A stretch of 64,000 nt of DNA from Bradyrhizobium sp. JYMT SZCCT0180 (GCF_018130165.1 NZ_JAFCLZ010000004.1:1-64000), one strand, 5' to 3'; positions 27,892 to 37,351 are shown, numbered from the stretch's first letter. The notes: generated from the letters alone by a model not told the origin. Translations and numbers: made by a program.

Positions 27892-28491
27892 ATGCTGATC
27901 CTTGGACTGACCGGCTCGATCGGAATGGGAAAATCCACCACCGCAAAATTGTTCGCGGAGGCAGGGGTTCCCGTGTACGACGCCGATGCGGAGGTGCACA
28001 AAATCTATGAGGGTGAGGCGGCGCCGGCGATCGAAGCGGCGTTTCCGGGCACCACCGTGGATGGCAAGGTCGATCGCGCGCTGCTCTCCGTCCAGGTGGT
28101 GCACGATCCCGACGCCATGAAGCAGCTCGAGCAGATCGTCCATCCGATGCTCGGCGCCTCGCGAAAGAAATTCTTCGAGGATGCGGAAGCGGCGGGCAAG
28201 CCGGTGGTGCTGTTGGATATCCCGCTGCTGTATGAGACCGGCGGCGAGAAGCGCGTGGATGCGGTCGTGGTGGTGACGACGACGCCCGAAATCCAGCGCG
28301 AACGCGTGCTGGCGCGCGGCACGATGGACGAAGCGAGGTTCGACGCCATTGTGGCGCGGCAGCTACCTGATGCGGAAAAGCGCAAGCGCGCCGATTTCGT
28401 GGTGGATACTTCGCATGGTCTCGACCCCGTCCGGGCCCGTATCAGGGACATTCTGGCCGAGGTTGTTAAGATGCCGCAGCGGCGGACGTGA
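27892..28491 (+). CDS. coaE: Dephospho-CoA kinase
   Basis: A 199-residue P-loop kinase for the last step of coenzyme A synthesis. The Walker A is [12 protein letters not shown] at residues 4-15; [13 protein letters not shown] carries the acidic substrate-binding residues; [18 protein letters not shown] and [16 protein letters not shown] (lid arginines) follow. Length fits the family. It is followed by a dispersed repeat and then dnaQ. Confidence 0.96.
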   Translation: MLILGLTGSIGMGKSTTAKLFAEAGVPVYDADAEVHKIYEGEAAPAIEAAFPGTTVDGKVDRALLSVQVVHDPDAMKQLEQIVHPMLGASRKKFFEDAEAAGKPVVLLDIPLLYETGGEKRVDAVVVVTTTPEIQRERVLARGTMDEARFDAIVARQLPDAEKRKRADFVVDTSHGLDPVRARIRDILAEVVKMPQRRT

Positions 28492-28521
28492 TTCGCTGAC
28501 TTTCCGGCCCGGTCTTTTTGT

Positions 28522-28571
28522 TTGACGCGTTTTCCTTACGCGAACCGGTACCCACTTCGCTCGAAAACGCT
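28522..28571. repeat. Dispersed ~50-bp repeat, inverted copy
   Basis: Reverse-complement relative of the 27192-27243 element: TTGACGCGTTTTC, ACGCGAACCGGTACCCACTTCGC, GAAAACGCT. It fills the coaE-dnaQ gap. With its partner 1.3 kb away it forms an inverted pair flanking maf-coaE. Confidence 0.8.
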
Positions 28572-28584
28572 TTAGAGAAAACCC

Positions 28585-29283
28585 ATGCGTGAAATCGTTC
28601 TCGATACTGAAACCACCGGCCTTGATCCGCTGCGCGGCGACCGCCTGGTCGAAATCGGCTGCATCGAGATCTACAACCGCATGCCGACCGGACAGACGTT
28701 TCACGTCTACATCAATCCTGAGCGCGACATGCCGGCCGAAGCGTTTGCCGTGCACGGACTTTCCGCTGAGTTTCTATCCACCAAGCCGCTGTTCACGGAA
28801 GTGGTCGAGGAGTTCCTGGAATTCATCGGCGATGCGCCGCTGGTGATCCACAACGCATCGTTCGACATCAGCTTCATCAATGCCGAACTCGACCGCATCA
28901 AACGGCCGGCGATCGCACGCGATCGGCTGGTCGATACCTTGCTGCTGGCGCGCCGCAAGCATCCGGGCGTCTCGAACAGGCTCGATGATCTTTGCTCGCG
29001 CTATTCGATCGACAATTCCCGCCGCACCAAGCACGGCGCGCTGCTTGATTCCGAATTGCTGGCCGAGGTCTATATCGACCTGATCGGCGCACGGCAGTCG
29101 CAGCTGATCCTGGCCTCGGAGACCCGCGAGTCGCGGGCGGAGCGGACCGGCGACATGCCGCGCCGGCAGCGCGAGACTCCGCTCGCACCCCGAATCACGG
29201 ATGCCGACCGCGAGGCGCACCGGGCCTTTGTCGCCACGCTGGGCGACAAAGCGATCTGGAACGAGTTTCTGGGAGCCGCTTGA
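28585..29283 (+). CDS. dnaQ: DNA polymerase III subunit epsilon
   Basis: A 232-residue DEDDh 3'-5' exonuclease that proofreads for the replicative polymerase. ExoI motif is LDTETTGLDP (Asp7, Glu9), ExoII is VIHNASFDISFINAEL, and ExoIII carries KHGALLDSELLAEVYIDL with the catalytic His and Asp. The C-terminal ~45 residues include RRQRETPLAPRITDADREAHRAFV and would bind the alpha subunit. Position next to coaE and secB is the standard alphaproteobacterial order near the origin. Confidence 0.96.
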   Translation: MREIVLDTETTGLDPLRGDRLVEIGCIEIYNRMPTGQTFHVYINPERDMPAEAFAVHGLSAEFLSTKPLFTEVVEEFLEFIGDAPLVIHNASFDISFINAELDRIKRPAIARDRLVDTLLLARRKHPGVSNRLDDLCSRYSIDNSRRTKHGALLDSELLAEVYIDLIGARQSQLILASETRESRAERTGDMPRRQRETPLAPRITDADREAHRAFVATLGDKAIWNEFLGAA

Positions 29284-29290
29284 AACGCTG

Positions 29291-29309
29291 CAGCGGCGTT
29301 TAGCCGCTG
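29291..29309. terminator. Candidate bidirectional hairpin between dnaQ and secB
   Basis: Stem CAGCGGC / GCCGCTG with a five-base loop, eight bases after the dnaQ stop and nine before the secB stop. It serves either convergent transcript by position; no U-tract is seen. Confidence 0.45.
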
Positions 29310-29317
29310 AGTGCCGG

Positions 29318-29806
29318 TTAGCTGGGCTTTGCGCCCGAAGCAGCCTGCTCTGCCGCCTGCCGCTCCATGTTCTGGCGGTAGAGGCCGACGAAATCGACGG
29401 GATCGAGCATCAGCGGGGGGAACCCGCCGTCACGTACCGCGGTGGCAATGATTTCGCGTGCGAACGGGAACAACAGCCGCGGGCATTCGATCATGACCAG
29501 CGGGTGCAGGTTTTCCTTCGGCACATTGACGATGCGGAACACGCCCGCATAGGCGAGGTCGAACGAAAACATGAGCTTGCCGGCATTTTCCGCCTTGCCC
29601 TCGATCGAAAGCGTCACTTCGAACTCGCTTTCGGAGAGATTATTGGCGCCGACATTGATCTGGATGTTGATGGCCGGCTGCTGCTGCTGAGGCGCCAGCG
29701 AACCCGGGGCGTTCGGATTCTCGAACGACAGGTCCTTGGTATACTGCGCCAATACGTTGAGCTGGGCGGGGGCCTGCTCTGCGGGCGCGCCGTTACCGTT
29801 GGTCAT
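29318..29806 (-). CDS. secB: Protein-export chaperone SecB
   Basis: A 162-residue tetrameric chaperone that keeps preproteins unfolded for SecA. It has [55 protein letters not shown] and the [35 protein letters not shown] block, the family signature. An N-terminal Gly/Ala/Gln extension is typical of alphaproteobacteria. AGGAG lies eight bases before ATG 29806. It is convergent with dnaQ and divergent from the Tim44-like gene. Confidence 0.97.
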   Translation of the reverse strand: MTNGNGAPAEQAPAQLNVLAQYTKDLSFENPNAPGSLAPQQQQPAINIQINVGANNLSESEFEVTLSIEGKAENAGKLMFSFDLAYAGVFRIVNVPKENLHPLVMIECPRLLFPFAREIIATAVRDGGFPPLMLDPVDFVGLYRQNMERQAAEQAASGAKPS

Positions 29807-30244
29807 GAAACTCTCCTAAAAACGCTGGCGAGCGGAGCCCGGGTTACTGTCTGAATTCGCTCGGCGGGCGGAAATGCCTTGCCGGGCGAGTGGCTATCAT
29901 AGCCCCGCCTTATTCCACAAGGACGACGGACTGAAGGCGGGTCCGGCCAACCGCCATTTGTGACAGATATGGCTAATAGCGCGCGGCCGGCCTCCCAGCG
30001 AGCCCCTTTGGGGTCATCCTAAATAATTGAATATGCGTGATTTCCGGAAATGATCGGATTTCCCCTCGCGGCCAAAACGCGCTACAATTCACCCGCGCCA
30101 AAACGCGCCATTGGCCGGGCAAAGTTTCGTGCCTACATGCTGCAGTCTCGATTGAAGATGTAATCTCTGCCGTTCCCGGGCTCTTGAGGGAACCCTCGAC
30201 CGCCGGACCCGTTGCCGGCGTTAGAACCAGAAAGCGAATACGAC
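29807..30244. other. Divergent intergenic region, secB / Tim44-like, no gene seen
   Basis: About 440 bases that must hold the secB promoter and the tim44-like/mltA/smr promoter. An AT-richer patch occurs at 30022-30038 (AATAATTGAATATGCG), followed by an ATTTCCGGAAAT palindrome at 30041-30052. An overlapping frame at 30037-30348 has no family features. I see no fxsA here, a gene often found between secB and the Tim44-like gene in rhizobia. Confidence 0.5.
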
Positions 30245-30949
30245 GTGGATATTTACACTATCATCTTCCTGGCGCTGGCCGTCTTCATCTTCCTGCGCCT
30301 GCGCAGCGTCCTCGGACAGCGCACGGGGAGCGAACGGCCGCCCTATGATCGCGCCGCGCCGAACGTCGTGCAGCGTACGCAGGACAACAACGTCGTGCCG
30401 ATGCCCGGTGCCGTGATCGATCAGACGCCTTTGGCGCCGACCGCGGACGTCGTGCCGGCGACCGACCGCTGGAAGGGCATTGCGGAAGCGGGCACGCCGC
30501 TGGCGCAAGGCCTCGACGCGCTTGTCGCGCAGGATTCCTCGTTCGATCCCCGTCACTTCCTCTCCGGCGCCCGCAGCGCCTACGAGATGATCGTGCTGGC
30601 GTTTGCCAATGGCGACCGCCGCGCGCTCAAGGATCTGTTGTCGAGCGAGGTCTATGAGAGTTTCGATACCGTGATCAAGGATCGCGAGAAGCACGAGCAG
30701 AAAACCGAAACGCGGTTTGTTTCGATCGACAAGGCCGAACTGGTGGGTGCGGAAGCCCGCGACAAGGCTGCGCAGCTGACGGTGCGGTTCGTGTCGCAGA
30801 TGATCTCGGTCACCCGCGACAAGACCGGCGCCATTGTCGATGGAACGCCGGATAAGGTCGCCGATATCACCGATGTCTGGACATTTGCCCGCGACACGAG
30901 TTCCCGCGATCCGAACTGGAAGTTGGTTGGCACCGGAAGCGCCAGTTAG
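30245..30949 (+). CDS. Tim44-like domain membrane protein
   Basis: A 234-residue protein: one N-terminal transmembrane segment (DIYTIIFLALAVFIFLRLRSVLG), a Pro-rich linker to ~75, then a Tim44/MRPL45-like domain with FLSGARSAYEMIVLAFANGDRRALKDLLSSEVYESF and VTRDKTGAIVDGTPDKVADITDVWTFARD. It resembles alphaproteobacterial TimA, the bacterial relative of the mitochondrial import component; its own role is not settled. GTG 30245 gives the family-type start, right before the membrane segment. mltA begins inside its 3' end. Confidence 0.88.
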   Translation: MDIYTIIFLALAVFIFLRLRSVLGQRTGSERPPYDRAAPNVVQRTQDNNVVPMPGAVIDQTPLAPTADVVPATDRWKGIAEAGTPLAQGLDALVAQDSSFDPRHFLSGARSAYEMIVLAFANGDRRALKDLLSSEVYESFDTVIKDREKHEQKTETRFVSIDKAELVGAEARDKAAQLTVRFVSQMISVTRDKTGAIVDGTPDKVADITDVWTFARDTSSRDPNWKLVGTGSAS

Positions 30950-32492
30950 CGCGCACAGCCTTGTAAGGTCGCTTGCAAGGCCGGCGCTGGCTGCGATCGC
31001 TATCGCGTTGTCACTAGCTCCCCTGGACGCATCTGCCGCGCGTCGGGCGCGGTCGCATTCACATCCGCCGCCGCATCCGGTATCCGAGCGACACCTTCCT
31101 TATCCGCTGCTGGATTTGCCGTTCCAGATCACGAACACCCAATATGCGCCGGTCGCCTGGTCCGACGTTACCGGCTGGCACGAAGACGATCACCTCGCCG
31201 CCTACAAGACCTTTCGCGACAGCTGCAAGCCGATAGCAGCGCAAACCAAACCACCATCCGAACCGAAAGCGATCGGTACGTCGCTGCGCGATCCATGCCG
31301 CGTCGCCAGGAGCCTCGAGCTAACCGACGGCGCCAGGGCGACAGCGTTTTTCGAGGAGCATTTTCTGCCCCTGCGGATATCGCGGCTCGGCGAGCCCGAG
31401 GGCTTTGTCACCGGCTATTACGAGCCCATCGTCGATGGCTCGCGGACGGAGAACGAGGTCTACAAGGTGCCGGTCTATCGCCGGCCGTCCAACCTGTTCG
31501 TTCGCGGCGTCACCCAGAGCTCGGTGGGCTTGCCCAACGGCGGCAAGGTGTTTCGCAAGATTGGCCGCCGCAAGCTGGTGCCCTATTACGATCGCGCCGA
31601 GATCGAGGACGGTGCGATCGAGGGCCGTGGCCTCGAAATCTGCTTTCTGAAGGACCAGACCGATCTGCTGTTCTCGCAGATCCAGGGTTCGGCGCGGGTC
31701 AGCCTCGATGATGGCTCGACGGTTCGCATCAATTACGATGCGCACAATGGTTATCCCTATACGCCGGTCGGCCGCATCCTGATCGAACGCAACATCATTC
31801 CCAGGGATCAGATGTCGATGCAGAAGATCCGGGAGTGGATGACGGCGAACCCCGACGGCGCCAACGAGTTGCGACGCCAGAACCGTTCCTACGTGTTCTT
31901 CCGCGAGGTTAACCTCTCCGACAAGGACGAAGCGGTTGGCGCCCAGGGTGTGCCGCTGACGCCGGGCCGCTCGATCGCGGTTGACAAGGCGCTGCATGTC
32001 TATGGCACGCCGTTCTTCATCGAGGGCGAGTTGCCGATTGATACCGACACGTCCAGGACGCCGTTTCGGCGGCTGATGATCGCGCAGGACACCGGGTCTG
32101 CGATCGTCGGGCCCGCCCGCGCCGATCTCTATCTCGGCGCCGGAGCCGATGCCGGCAAGGTAGCAGGCCGCTTCCGCCACCCCATGCGTTTTGTCATGCT
32201 GTTGCCGAAGAGCCTCGATCCCTCCGCGCTGGGCCGCAAGCTGCCAGTGCCGGACGAACGGCCGTCGGAAAAAATCGCAAAGCTGTTTCCGCAGGTTGAT
32301 CCACTGAAGGATCCGAAGAACGCCGCTCCCGCTACTCCCGCTGCAACACCGCCCGCGACCGCACCCACATCCGCCGCGCAGGCTGCCGTCGTAAAACCGG
32401 TGCCGCTGCCGGCGGCCCGGCCCGGTGTCAAACCGGCTTCCGAACCGGTCCGCCACCGCCACATCCGCCGCTTCCGCCACCACCGTCAATGA
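30927..32492 (+). CDS. mltA: Membrane-bound lytic murein transglycosylase A
   Basis: About 521 residues from TTG 30927. A signal peptide (ALAAIAIALSLAPLDASA) precedes an MltA domain with FVTGYYEPIVDGSR, FSQIQGSARVSLDDGS, YDAHNGYPYTPVGRIL, and the 3D domain YGTPFFIEGELP...IAQDTGSAIVGPARADLYLG with the catalytic Asp. No lipobox is visible, so it may be periplasmic rather than lipid-anchored. The C-terminal 80 residues are Ala/Pro-rich. No ATG or GTG precedes the signal peptide closely; TTG 30927 overlaps the Tim44-like gene by 23 bases and is the best guess. smr overlaps its stop. Confidence 0.9.
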   Translation: MAPEAPVSAHSLVRSLARPALAAIAIALSLAPLDASAARRARSHSHPPPHPVSERHLPYPLLDLPFQITNTQYAPVAWSDVTGWHEDDHLAAYKTFRDSCKPIAAQTKPPSEPKAIGTSLRDPCRVARSLELTDGARATAFFEEHFLPLRISRLGEPEGFVTGYYEPIVDGSRTENEVYKVPVYRRPSNLFVRGVTQSSVGLPNGGKVFRKIGRRKLVPYYDRAEIEDGAIEGRGLEICFLKDQTDLLFSQIQGSARVSLDDGSTVRINYDAHNGYPYTPVGRILIERNIIPRDQMSMQKIREWMTANPDGANELRRQNRSYVFFREVNLSDKDEAVGAQGVPLTPGRSIAVDKALHVYGTPFFIEGELPIDTDTSRTPFRRLMIAQDTGSAIVGPARADLYLGAGADAGKVAGRFRHPMRFVMLLPKSLDPSALGRKLPVPDERPSEKIAKLFPQVDPLKDPKNAAPATPAATPPATAPTSAAQAAVVKPVPLPAARPGVKPASEPVRHRHIRRFRHHRQ

Positions 32493-33085
32493 AACGCCGG
32501 ACGTCGAGCTCGATCCCCGAAATACCAATGCCGCCGCGGCGCAAGCGCGGCCTCAGCGAGGAAGATCGCGCGCTGTGGGAAAGCGTGGCCAAGCAGGTCA
32601 AGCCGCTGCGCAAGCGGCACCGCACCGTGAAGCCGCCGGCAGCCGCGCCGGAGGCGGAAGCCAGTGTCGCTGCCAGGCCTGTTGCATCACCGAAGGCGAT
32701 GCCTTCGCCACGAATCATTGCTCCGTCACGGCCGGAGCCGCCACCGCTGGCGCCGATCGGACGCCGTGAACGCTCACAGCTTTCGCGTGGCCGGAAAGAT
32801 ATCGACGCCCGGCTCGATCTGCACGGCATGACGCAGATCCGCGCGCACCGCGTGCTGCTGACCTTCCTGCAGCGGGCGCACAGCGATGGCCTCACCTTCG
32901 TGCTCGTCATCACCGGTAAGGGCAAAGTGGGCGGCTCAGAGGCCGAGCGCGGCGTGTTGCGCCGTCAGGTGCCGCAATGGCTCAGCCTGCCGGAATTCCG
33001 CTCGCTGGTGGTCGGATTCGAGGAAGCTCATATCGGCCACGGCGGCGAGGGCGCGCTGTACGTGCGGGTGCGCAGAATCCGTTAG
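32489..33085 (+). CDS. Smr-domain protein (putative endonuclease)
   Basis: A 198-residue protein with a basic, Pro-rich N-terminal half and a C-terminal Smr domain: IDARLDLHGMTQIRAH (LDLHG), VLVITGKGKVGGSEAERGVLRRQVPQWL (TGKG) and HIGHGGEGALYVRVRR. Smr domains are nicking nucleases related to the MutS2 tail or act in RNA quality control; the specific role here is open. It starts by an ATGA overlap with mltA and its stop overlaps that of the convergent membrane protein gene by four bases. Confidence 0.92.
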   Translation: MKRRTSSSIPEIPMPPRRKRGLSEEDRALWESVAKQVKPLRKRHRTVKPPAAAPEAEASVAARPVASPKAMPSPRIIAPSRPEPPPLAPIGRRERSQLSRGRKDIDARLDLHGMTQIRAHRVLLTFLQRAHSDGLTFVLVITGKGKVGGSEAERGVLRRQVPQWLSLPEFRSLVVGFEEAHIGHGGEGALYVRVRRIR

Positions 33086-34212
33086 AACGGCCGTACGATT
33101 CCGACGCGCGGGATCAGCGTGACGACCCAGCCGAAGATCGTGGTTTTTCGATCGTTCGTTGATATCAACGCCACCTCGCGCGACGCGGGCAGGGCTTTGA
33201 CCGCATGCAGGAGCAGGAACAGGCATACCGCCCAGTTCGAAATCCAGCGCGAATAATCGAACACCATCGCAAACATCACGAGATAGCCGAGCGTGATGAT
33301 TGTGATCGCCGCGATGACGATGCGGCGGTGGACGTTGGCCGAGAGGGCCGTGATTGAATTCGAAAAATATCGCCACAGCGGCGTGTGCAACCAGATCAAC
33401 AGCGCGAAGATCGGAAAGCCGAGCAGATTATGCGGCAGGCGCGCCCAGGTGTCGGCAACCTCCTTCGCCAGCGGCTGGTACCAAATATAGGCAAAGCTCA
33501 GCAGATTGGTGCGGATGGGGTCGGTCATGCGGCTCTGTAGGTAGCTGACGAAGTCAGCCTCGGGCACTGCCATCGTCCCGAGAAATTGTGCGGTGACGAA
33601 CAGCAAACCGGTCGCCGCAAGCGCGGCGATGCCAGTGACGATTTCCAATCGATCCGCCCCCCGCGCCAGGTAATAACGCAGCACCACGATAGCCGCGATA
33701 GTCGGCACATACATCAAGAGATGAATGTGGTGGATCAGCACGAGGATCATCGAGAACAGCGTGGCGAGCAGCACATAGAACAGCGAGCGCGCCGGAATCA
33801 GCAACAGGACGATTGCGAACAGGCATCCATAGATATCGAAATGCCCGAGCGTGTGCATGAAATTCTTCAGGAAGAACGGCGAACCGGCCATGAACACGAA
33901 CAGCGGCAGATGCGCGTCGTCGAAACCGAATGTCCTTTTGAACAGTCGCACGAACAGGGCCGCCGTGATGAGCCAGACGGCACCGCCGAGCGCGAACACC
34001 AGCCACACCGGCACTTTCGCGGTGAACAGCGCCACGATGGCGCCGATCAGCGCGCGCTTGGTAAAGCCGAAATGATAGTCGACGAGAAGATGGATATAGG
34101 GGACGTAAGGGGGCAGCGCGATCTTGTGCAGGAATACCCCGACGAACACGGCGACATTGACGGCCAGCATCAAGCGCCAGGGGTTTTCCCGGAAACGCAA
34201 ATTCATCGTCAT
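33082..34212 (-). CDS. Multi-pass membrane protein of unknown function
   Basis: I do not recognise a named family. About 376 residues with roughly nine hydrophobic segments, for example LMLAVNVAVFVGVFLHKIAL, WLVFALGGAVWLITAALFVRLF, FDIYGCLFAIVLLLIPARSLFYVLLATLFSMILVLI and VIAAITIITLGYLVMFAMVF. Polar loops include VDYHFGFTKRALIGA and HTLGHFDIYG near the second and fourth segments, positions where GT-C glycosyltransferases keep acidic or His residues; that likeness is weak. ATG 34212 or 34206 may start it; the longer frame enters a repeat. It is convergent with smr. Confidence 0.75.
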   Translation of the reverse strand: MTMNLRFRENPWRLMLAVNVAVFVGVFLHKIALPPYVPYIHLLVDYHFGFTKRALIGAIVALFTAKVPVWLVFALGGAVWLITAALFVRLFKRTFGFDDAHLPLFVFMAGSPFFLKNFMHTLGHFDIYGCLFAIVLLLIPARSLFYVLLATLFSMILVLIHHIHLLMYVPTIAAIVVLRYYLARGADRLEIVTGIAALAATGLLFVTAQFLGTMAVPEADFVSYLQSRMTDPIRTNLLSFAYIWYQPLAKEVADTWARLPHNLLGFPIFALLIWLHTPLWRYFSNSITALSANVHRRIVIAAITIITLGYLVMFAMVFDYSRWISNWAVCLFLLLHAVKALPASREVALISTNDRKTTIFGWVVTLIPRVGIVRPF

Positions 34213-34213
34213 C

Positions 34214-34345
34214 GTCGTCCCGGCCAAGTGAAGCGCGAGCCGGGACCCATACGCCGCGGCCGCGATTGTCTAGCACAACGGCCGATGGCTTGTTTCAACA
34301 ATAGAAGACCGGGGTTATGGGTCCCTGCGTGCGCAGGGACGACGG
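34214..34345. repeat. REP-like element (GTCGTCCCGGCC...GGGACGAC)
   Basis: Outer arms GTCGTCCCGG and the C-terminal GGGACGACGG frame a block GGGACCCATACGCCGCGGCCG that recurs, with one change, at 57075-57095, and an inner CCCTGCGTGCGCAGGG hairpin. It lies between hslU and the membrane protein gene. A related member is at 45416-45569. Confidence 0.75.
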
Positions 34346-34348
34346 CTA

Positions 34349-35650
34349 CTACAAAATAAACCGGCTCAAATCCGCGTTCTTGGCGAGATCGCCGACATGC
34401 TTCTGCACGTAGTCGGCATCGACCTTGATGGTCTCGCCGTGGCGGTCCGGGGCGGCAAAGGAAATCTCGTCGAGCACGCGCTCCATCACCGTCTGCAAGC
34501 GCCGCGCGCCGATATTTTCCACGGTGGAGTTGACGGCGACCGCGACGTCCGCCAGCGCGTCGATGGCGCCGTCGGTGATGTCGAGCGTGACGCCTTCGGT
34601 CTGCATCAGCGCGATATATTGCTTGATCAGCGACGCCTCCGGCTCGGTCAGGATGCGGCGCATGTCGTCGCGGGTCAGCGCTTCCAGCTCGACGCGGATC
34701 GGCAACCGGCCCTGCAACTCGGGCAACAGGTCCGACGGTTTCGCGATGTGGAACGCGCCGGACGCGATGAACAGGATATGGTCGGTTTTGACGGCGCCAT
34801 GCTTGGTCGAGACGGTGGTGCCTTCGATCAACGGCAACAGGTCACGCTGCACGCCTTCGCGCGAGACATCGCCGCCGGTGCGGCCGTCGCGCACACAGAT
34901 CTTGTCGATCTCGTCGAGGAACACGATGCCGTTGTTTTCGACCGCGTTGATCGCTTCCAGCACCAGCTGATCGCTGTCCAGGAGCTTGTCGGATTCCTCG
35001 TTGACCAGCGTCTCGTGTGAATTCTCAACCGTCAGGCGGCGGGTCTTGGTCCGGCCGCCCATCTTGCCGAAGATATCGCCAATCGAAATCGCACCCAGCT
35101 GGGCGCCGGGCATGCCGGGGATTTCGAACATCGGCATGCCGCCCGATGACGAGGTCTCGATTTCGATTTCCTTGTCGTTCAGCTCGCCGGCGCGCAGTTT
35201 CTTGCGGAAGGAATCGCGGGTGGCGGGACTCGAAGCCGGCCCGACCAGTGCGTCGAGCACGCGCTCCTCGGCCGCGAGCTGGGCGCGGGCCTGCACGTCT
35301 TTGCGTTTGCGCTCGCGGGTCTGGGAGATCGCGACTTCGACGAGATCGCGGATGATCTGCTCGACGTCGCGGCCGACGTAACCGACCTCGGTAAACTTTG
35401 TGGCCTCGACCTTGATGAAGGGGGCACCGGCCAATTTCGCCAGCCGTCGCGCGATCTCGGTCTTGCCGACGCCGGTCGGCCCGATCATCAGGATGTTCTT
35501 CGGCAGCACCTCCTCGCGCAGACTGCCGGTGAGCTGCAGCCGCCGCCAGCGGTTGCGCAGCGCAATTGAGACGGCGCGCTTGGCATCGGCCTGGCCGACG
35601 ATGAAGCGGTCGAGTTCGGAGACGATTTCACGGGGAGAAAAGTTGGTCAT
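34349..35650 (-). CDS. hslU: ATP-dependent protease ATPase subunit HslU
   Basis: A 433-residue AAA+ unfoldase of the HslVU (ClpYQ) protease. Landmarks are [24 protein letters not shown], Walker A GPTGVGKT at about 57-64, [18 protein letters not shown] (the pore loop GYVGRD), Walker [10 protein letters not shown], the I-domain between them, and the C-terminal tail ending in SRFIL, which docks into HslV. It is downstream of UPF0314 and GNAT genes that separate it from hslV. Confidence 0.98.
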   Translation of the reverse strand: MTNFSPREIVSELDRFIVGQADAKRAVSIALRNRWRRLQLTGSLREEVLPKNILMIGPTGVGKTEIARRLAKLAGAPFIKVEATKFTEVGYVGRDVEQIIRDLVEVAISQTRERKRKDVQARAQLAAEERVLDALVGPASSPATRDSFRKKLRAGELNDKEIEIETSSSGGMPMFEIPGMPGAQLGAISIGDIFGKMGGRTKTRRLTVENSHETLVNEESDKLLDSDQLVLEAINAVENNGIVFLDEIDKICVRDGRTGGDVSREGVQRDLLPLIEGTTVSTKHGAVKTDHILFIASGAFHIAKPSDLLPELQGRLPIRVELEALTRDDMRRILTEPEASLIKQYIALMQTEGVTLDITDGAIDALADVAVAVNSTVENIGARRLQTVMERVLDEISFAAPDRHGETIKVDADYVQKHVGDLAKNADLSRFIL

Positions 35651-35699
35651 CGGCTTTAGCTAGGGTGAAATCTCGTTCTCGGCAAGGCGAACAAACCGC

Positions 35700-36311
35700 C
35701 TAGATTATCGGCGGCCCGGCCTGCCATTGCTTGATCGCCTCGAAAGGGTAGAGCAGCATGATGATGTTCAGCGCCAGATTGTCGCGAATGTGCAGCGCCA
35801 ACACGATTTCGAACGCCAGCGCCAGCGCCACAGTGGCCGCGACCGGCAGCTTCCTGGCCAACAGGAAACCGCCGATCATGGCGAAATTGTCGGAAATTGA
35901 ATTGACGATGGTGTCGCCGAAATAGTCCAGCGAGATGGTGCCGGTCCGATAGCGATCGATGATCCAACTCGAATTCTCGACCAGCTCCCAAGCACCCTCG
36001 ACCAGCATCGCAAGTATCAGACGTGCGGGCCAGGCGAGACGTGGAAACAGAAGATGGGCCGCGCCATAAAACAGGAAGCCGTGCAGGATATGCGACAGCG
36101 TGTACCAGTCGGCGATGTGCTGCGAATTCTCCGAGCTCTGCACGACGCCGTGCCAGAGTTTGACGTAGCCGCAGGCGCAGATCGGCAGGCGGCCCATCGC
36201 ATAGAGGATCAAGGCCTGCAGCACCAGGATGCCGGCGGCCATCAACAGCCAGTGCCAGGCCGTAACACTGCTGGCGAGGGGAGGCCGTGCCGCGGCGCTG
36301 CCTGTGGTCAT
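35700..36311 (-). CDS. UPF0314 / DUF2585 family membrane protein
   Basis: A 203-residue protein with about four to five membrane segments ([69 protein letters not shown]). Conserved polar features include [28 protein letters not shown] and [21 protein letters not shown], matching the UPF0314 family of alphaproteobacteria. The His/Glu pattern inside the membrane suggests a possible metal or substrate site, but no function is known to me. It overlaps the GNAT gene by four bases and is part of the hslV-to-hslU run. Confidence 0.85.
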   Translation of the reverse strand: MTTGSAAARPPLASSVTAWHWLLMAAGILVLQALILYAMGRLPICACGYVKLWHGVVQSSENSQHIADWYTLSHILHGFLFYGAAHLLFPRLAWPARLILAMLVEGAWELVENSSWIIDRYRTGTISLDYFGDTIVNSISDNFAMIGGFLLARKLPVAATVALALAFEIVLALHIRDNLALNIIMLLYPFEAIKQWQAGPPII

Positions 36312-36790
36312 GGGTTGCGGACCATCAGCAGCGCGGGACCATCTGGTGTATCGACCATATGGGCTCTTTCGAATCCGGCCTTCGCATAGGCGCGCACGGC
36401 GCGGTGGTTGGCGGGGTCGGGATCGGTGACCATGCGCGGCGCGCCGTGCGCCAGCCGCGCGTCGACGAAGGCTCGAATCAGTGCCGAGCCATGGCCGCGT
36501 TCGATCATGCCGGGTTCACCAATAAAGAGATCGATGCCACGGGTGCCCTTGGGGTGAGTGCCGAAGCCGGAATTCCAGGCGGTAAGATCATAACACTGGA
36601 TGTAGCCGAAATCGGCGCCGTTTGTCGAAACGACAAATTGATCCATGGCCGGCTCGTCGAGATCGCCGCTGACCAGCGCATATTGCTCGTCCGGATCGCC
36701 CCACCATTCCCGGACATGGGGATGCGCGAGCCATTGCCGGATCACCGGCAGGTCCGCTGAGGTCATGGGGCGAAAGACGTAAGCCGCCAT
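36308..36790 (-). CDS. GNAT acetyltransferase, AAC(6')-like
   Basis: A 160-residue acetyl-CoA transferase. It shows [57 protein letters not shown] (the acetyl-CoA loop R-G-H-G-S-A) and [20 protein letters not shown]. This arrangement resembles the aminoglycoside 6'-acetyltransferase AAC(6')-Ib group and related GNATs. A GNAT gene next to hslV and hslU is a conserved rhizobial arrangement, so a native substrate is more likely than antibiotic inactivation. It overlaps UPF0314 by four bases and begins three bases after hslV. Confidence 0.88.
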   Translation of the reverse strand: MAAYVFRPMTSADLPVIRQWLAHPHVREWWGDPDEQYALVSGDLDEPAMDQFVVSTNGADFGYIQCYDLTAWNSGFGTHPKGTRGIDLFIGEPGMIERGHGSALIRAFVDARLAHGAPRMVTDPDPANHRAVRAYAKAGFERAHMVDTPDGPALLMVRNP

Positions 36791-36793
36791 CGA

Positions 36794-37351
36794 TCAGCCG
36801 CCCAGTGCCTCGATGGTCACGTTGCGGTTGGTGTAGACGCAGATATCGGCGGCGATATCCAGCCCGCGGCGAACGATGGCCTCGGCATCCTTGTCGGTGT
36901 CAATCAGCGCACGGGCGGCGGCCAGCGCATAATTGCCGCCGGAGCCGATCGCCATCACGCCGGCCTCCGGCTCCAGCACGTCGCCGGTACCGGTCAGAAC
37001 CAATGAGACATCCTTGTCGGCGACGATCATCATCGCTTCCAGGCGGCGCAGATAGCGGTCGGTGCGCCAGTCCTTGGCAAGTTCGACCGCGGCGCGGGTC
37101 AATTGACCCGGATACTGCTCCAGCTTGCTCTCCAGCCGCTCGAACAGGGTGAAAGCGTCAGCGGTGGCGCCGGCAAAGCCGCCGATGACGTCGCCCTTGC
37201 CGAGTTTGCGAACCTTTTTGGCGTTGGATTTGATCACGGTCTGGCCGATCGAGACCTGGCCGTCGCCGCCGATCACCACTCTGCCGCCCTTGCGGACCGT
37301 TAAAATGGTGGTGCCGTGCCAGACCGACGGCTCGTTGGGGGATGCTTGCAT
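36794..37351 (-). CDS. hslV: ATP-dependent protease subunit HslV
   Basis: A 185-residue threonine peptidase of the HslVU complex. The propeptide of 13 residues is removed so that Thr14 (in [10 protein letters not shown]) becomes the nucleophile; [39 protein letters not shown] and [14 protein letters not shown] follow. GAGG lies about six bases before ATG 37351. It is the first gene of a minus-strand run through GNAT, UPF0314 and hslU, and diverges from hisB; a heat-shock promoter is expected in the 179-base gap but I cannot pick it out securely. Confidence 0.97.
   Translation of the reverse strand: MQASPNEPSVWHGTTILTVRKGGRVVIGGDGQVSIGQTVIKSNAKKVRKLGKGDVIGGFAGATADAFTLFERLESKLEQYPGQLTRAAVELAKDWRTDRYLRRLEAMMIVADKDVSLVLTGTGDVLEPEAGVMAIGSGGNYALAAARALIDTDKDAEAIVRRGLDIAADICVYTNRNVTIEALGG

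Noticed and set aside
28697..28712. Partial parS-like word GTTTCACGTCTAC in dnaQ
   Set aside because: The second half-site deviates at several positions; the four true sites are exact.
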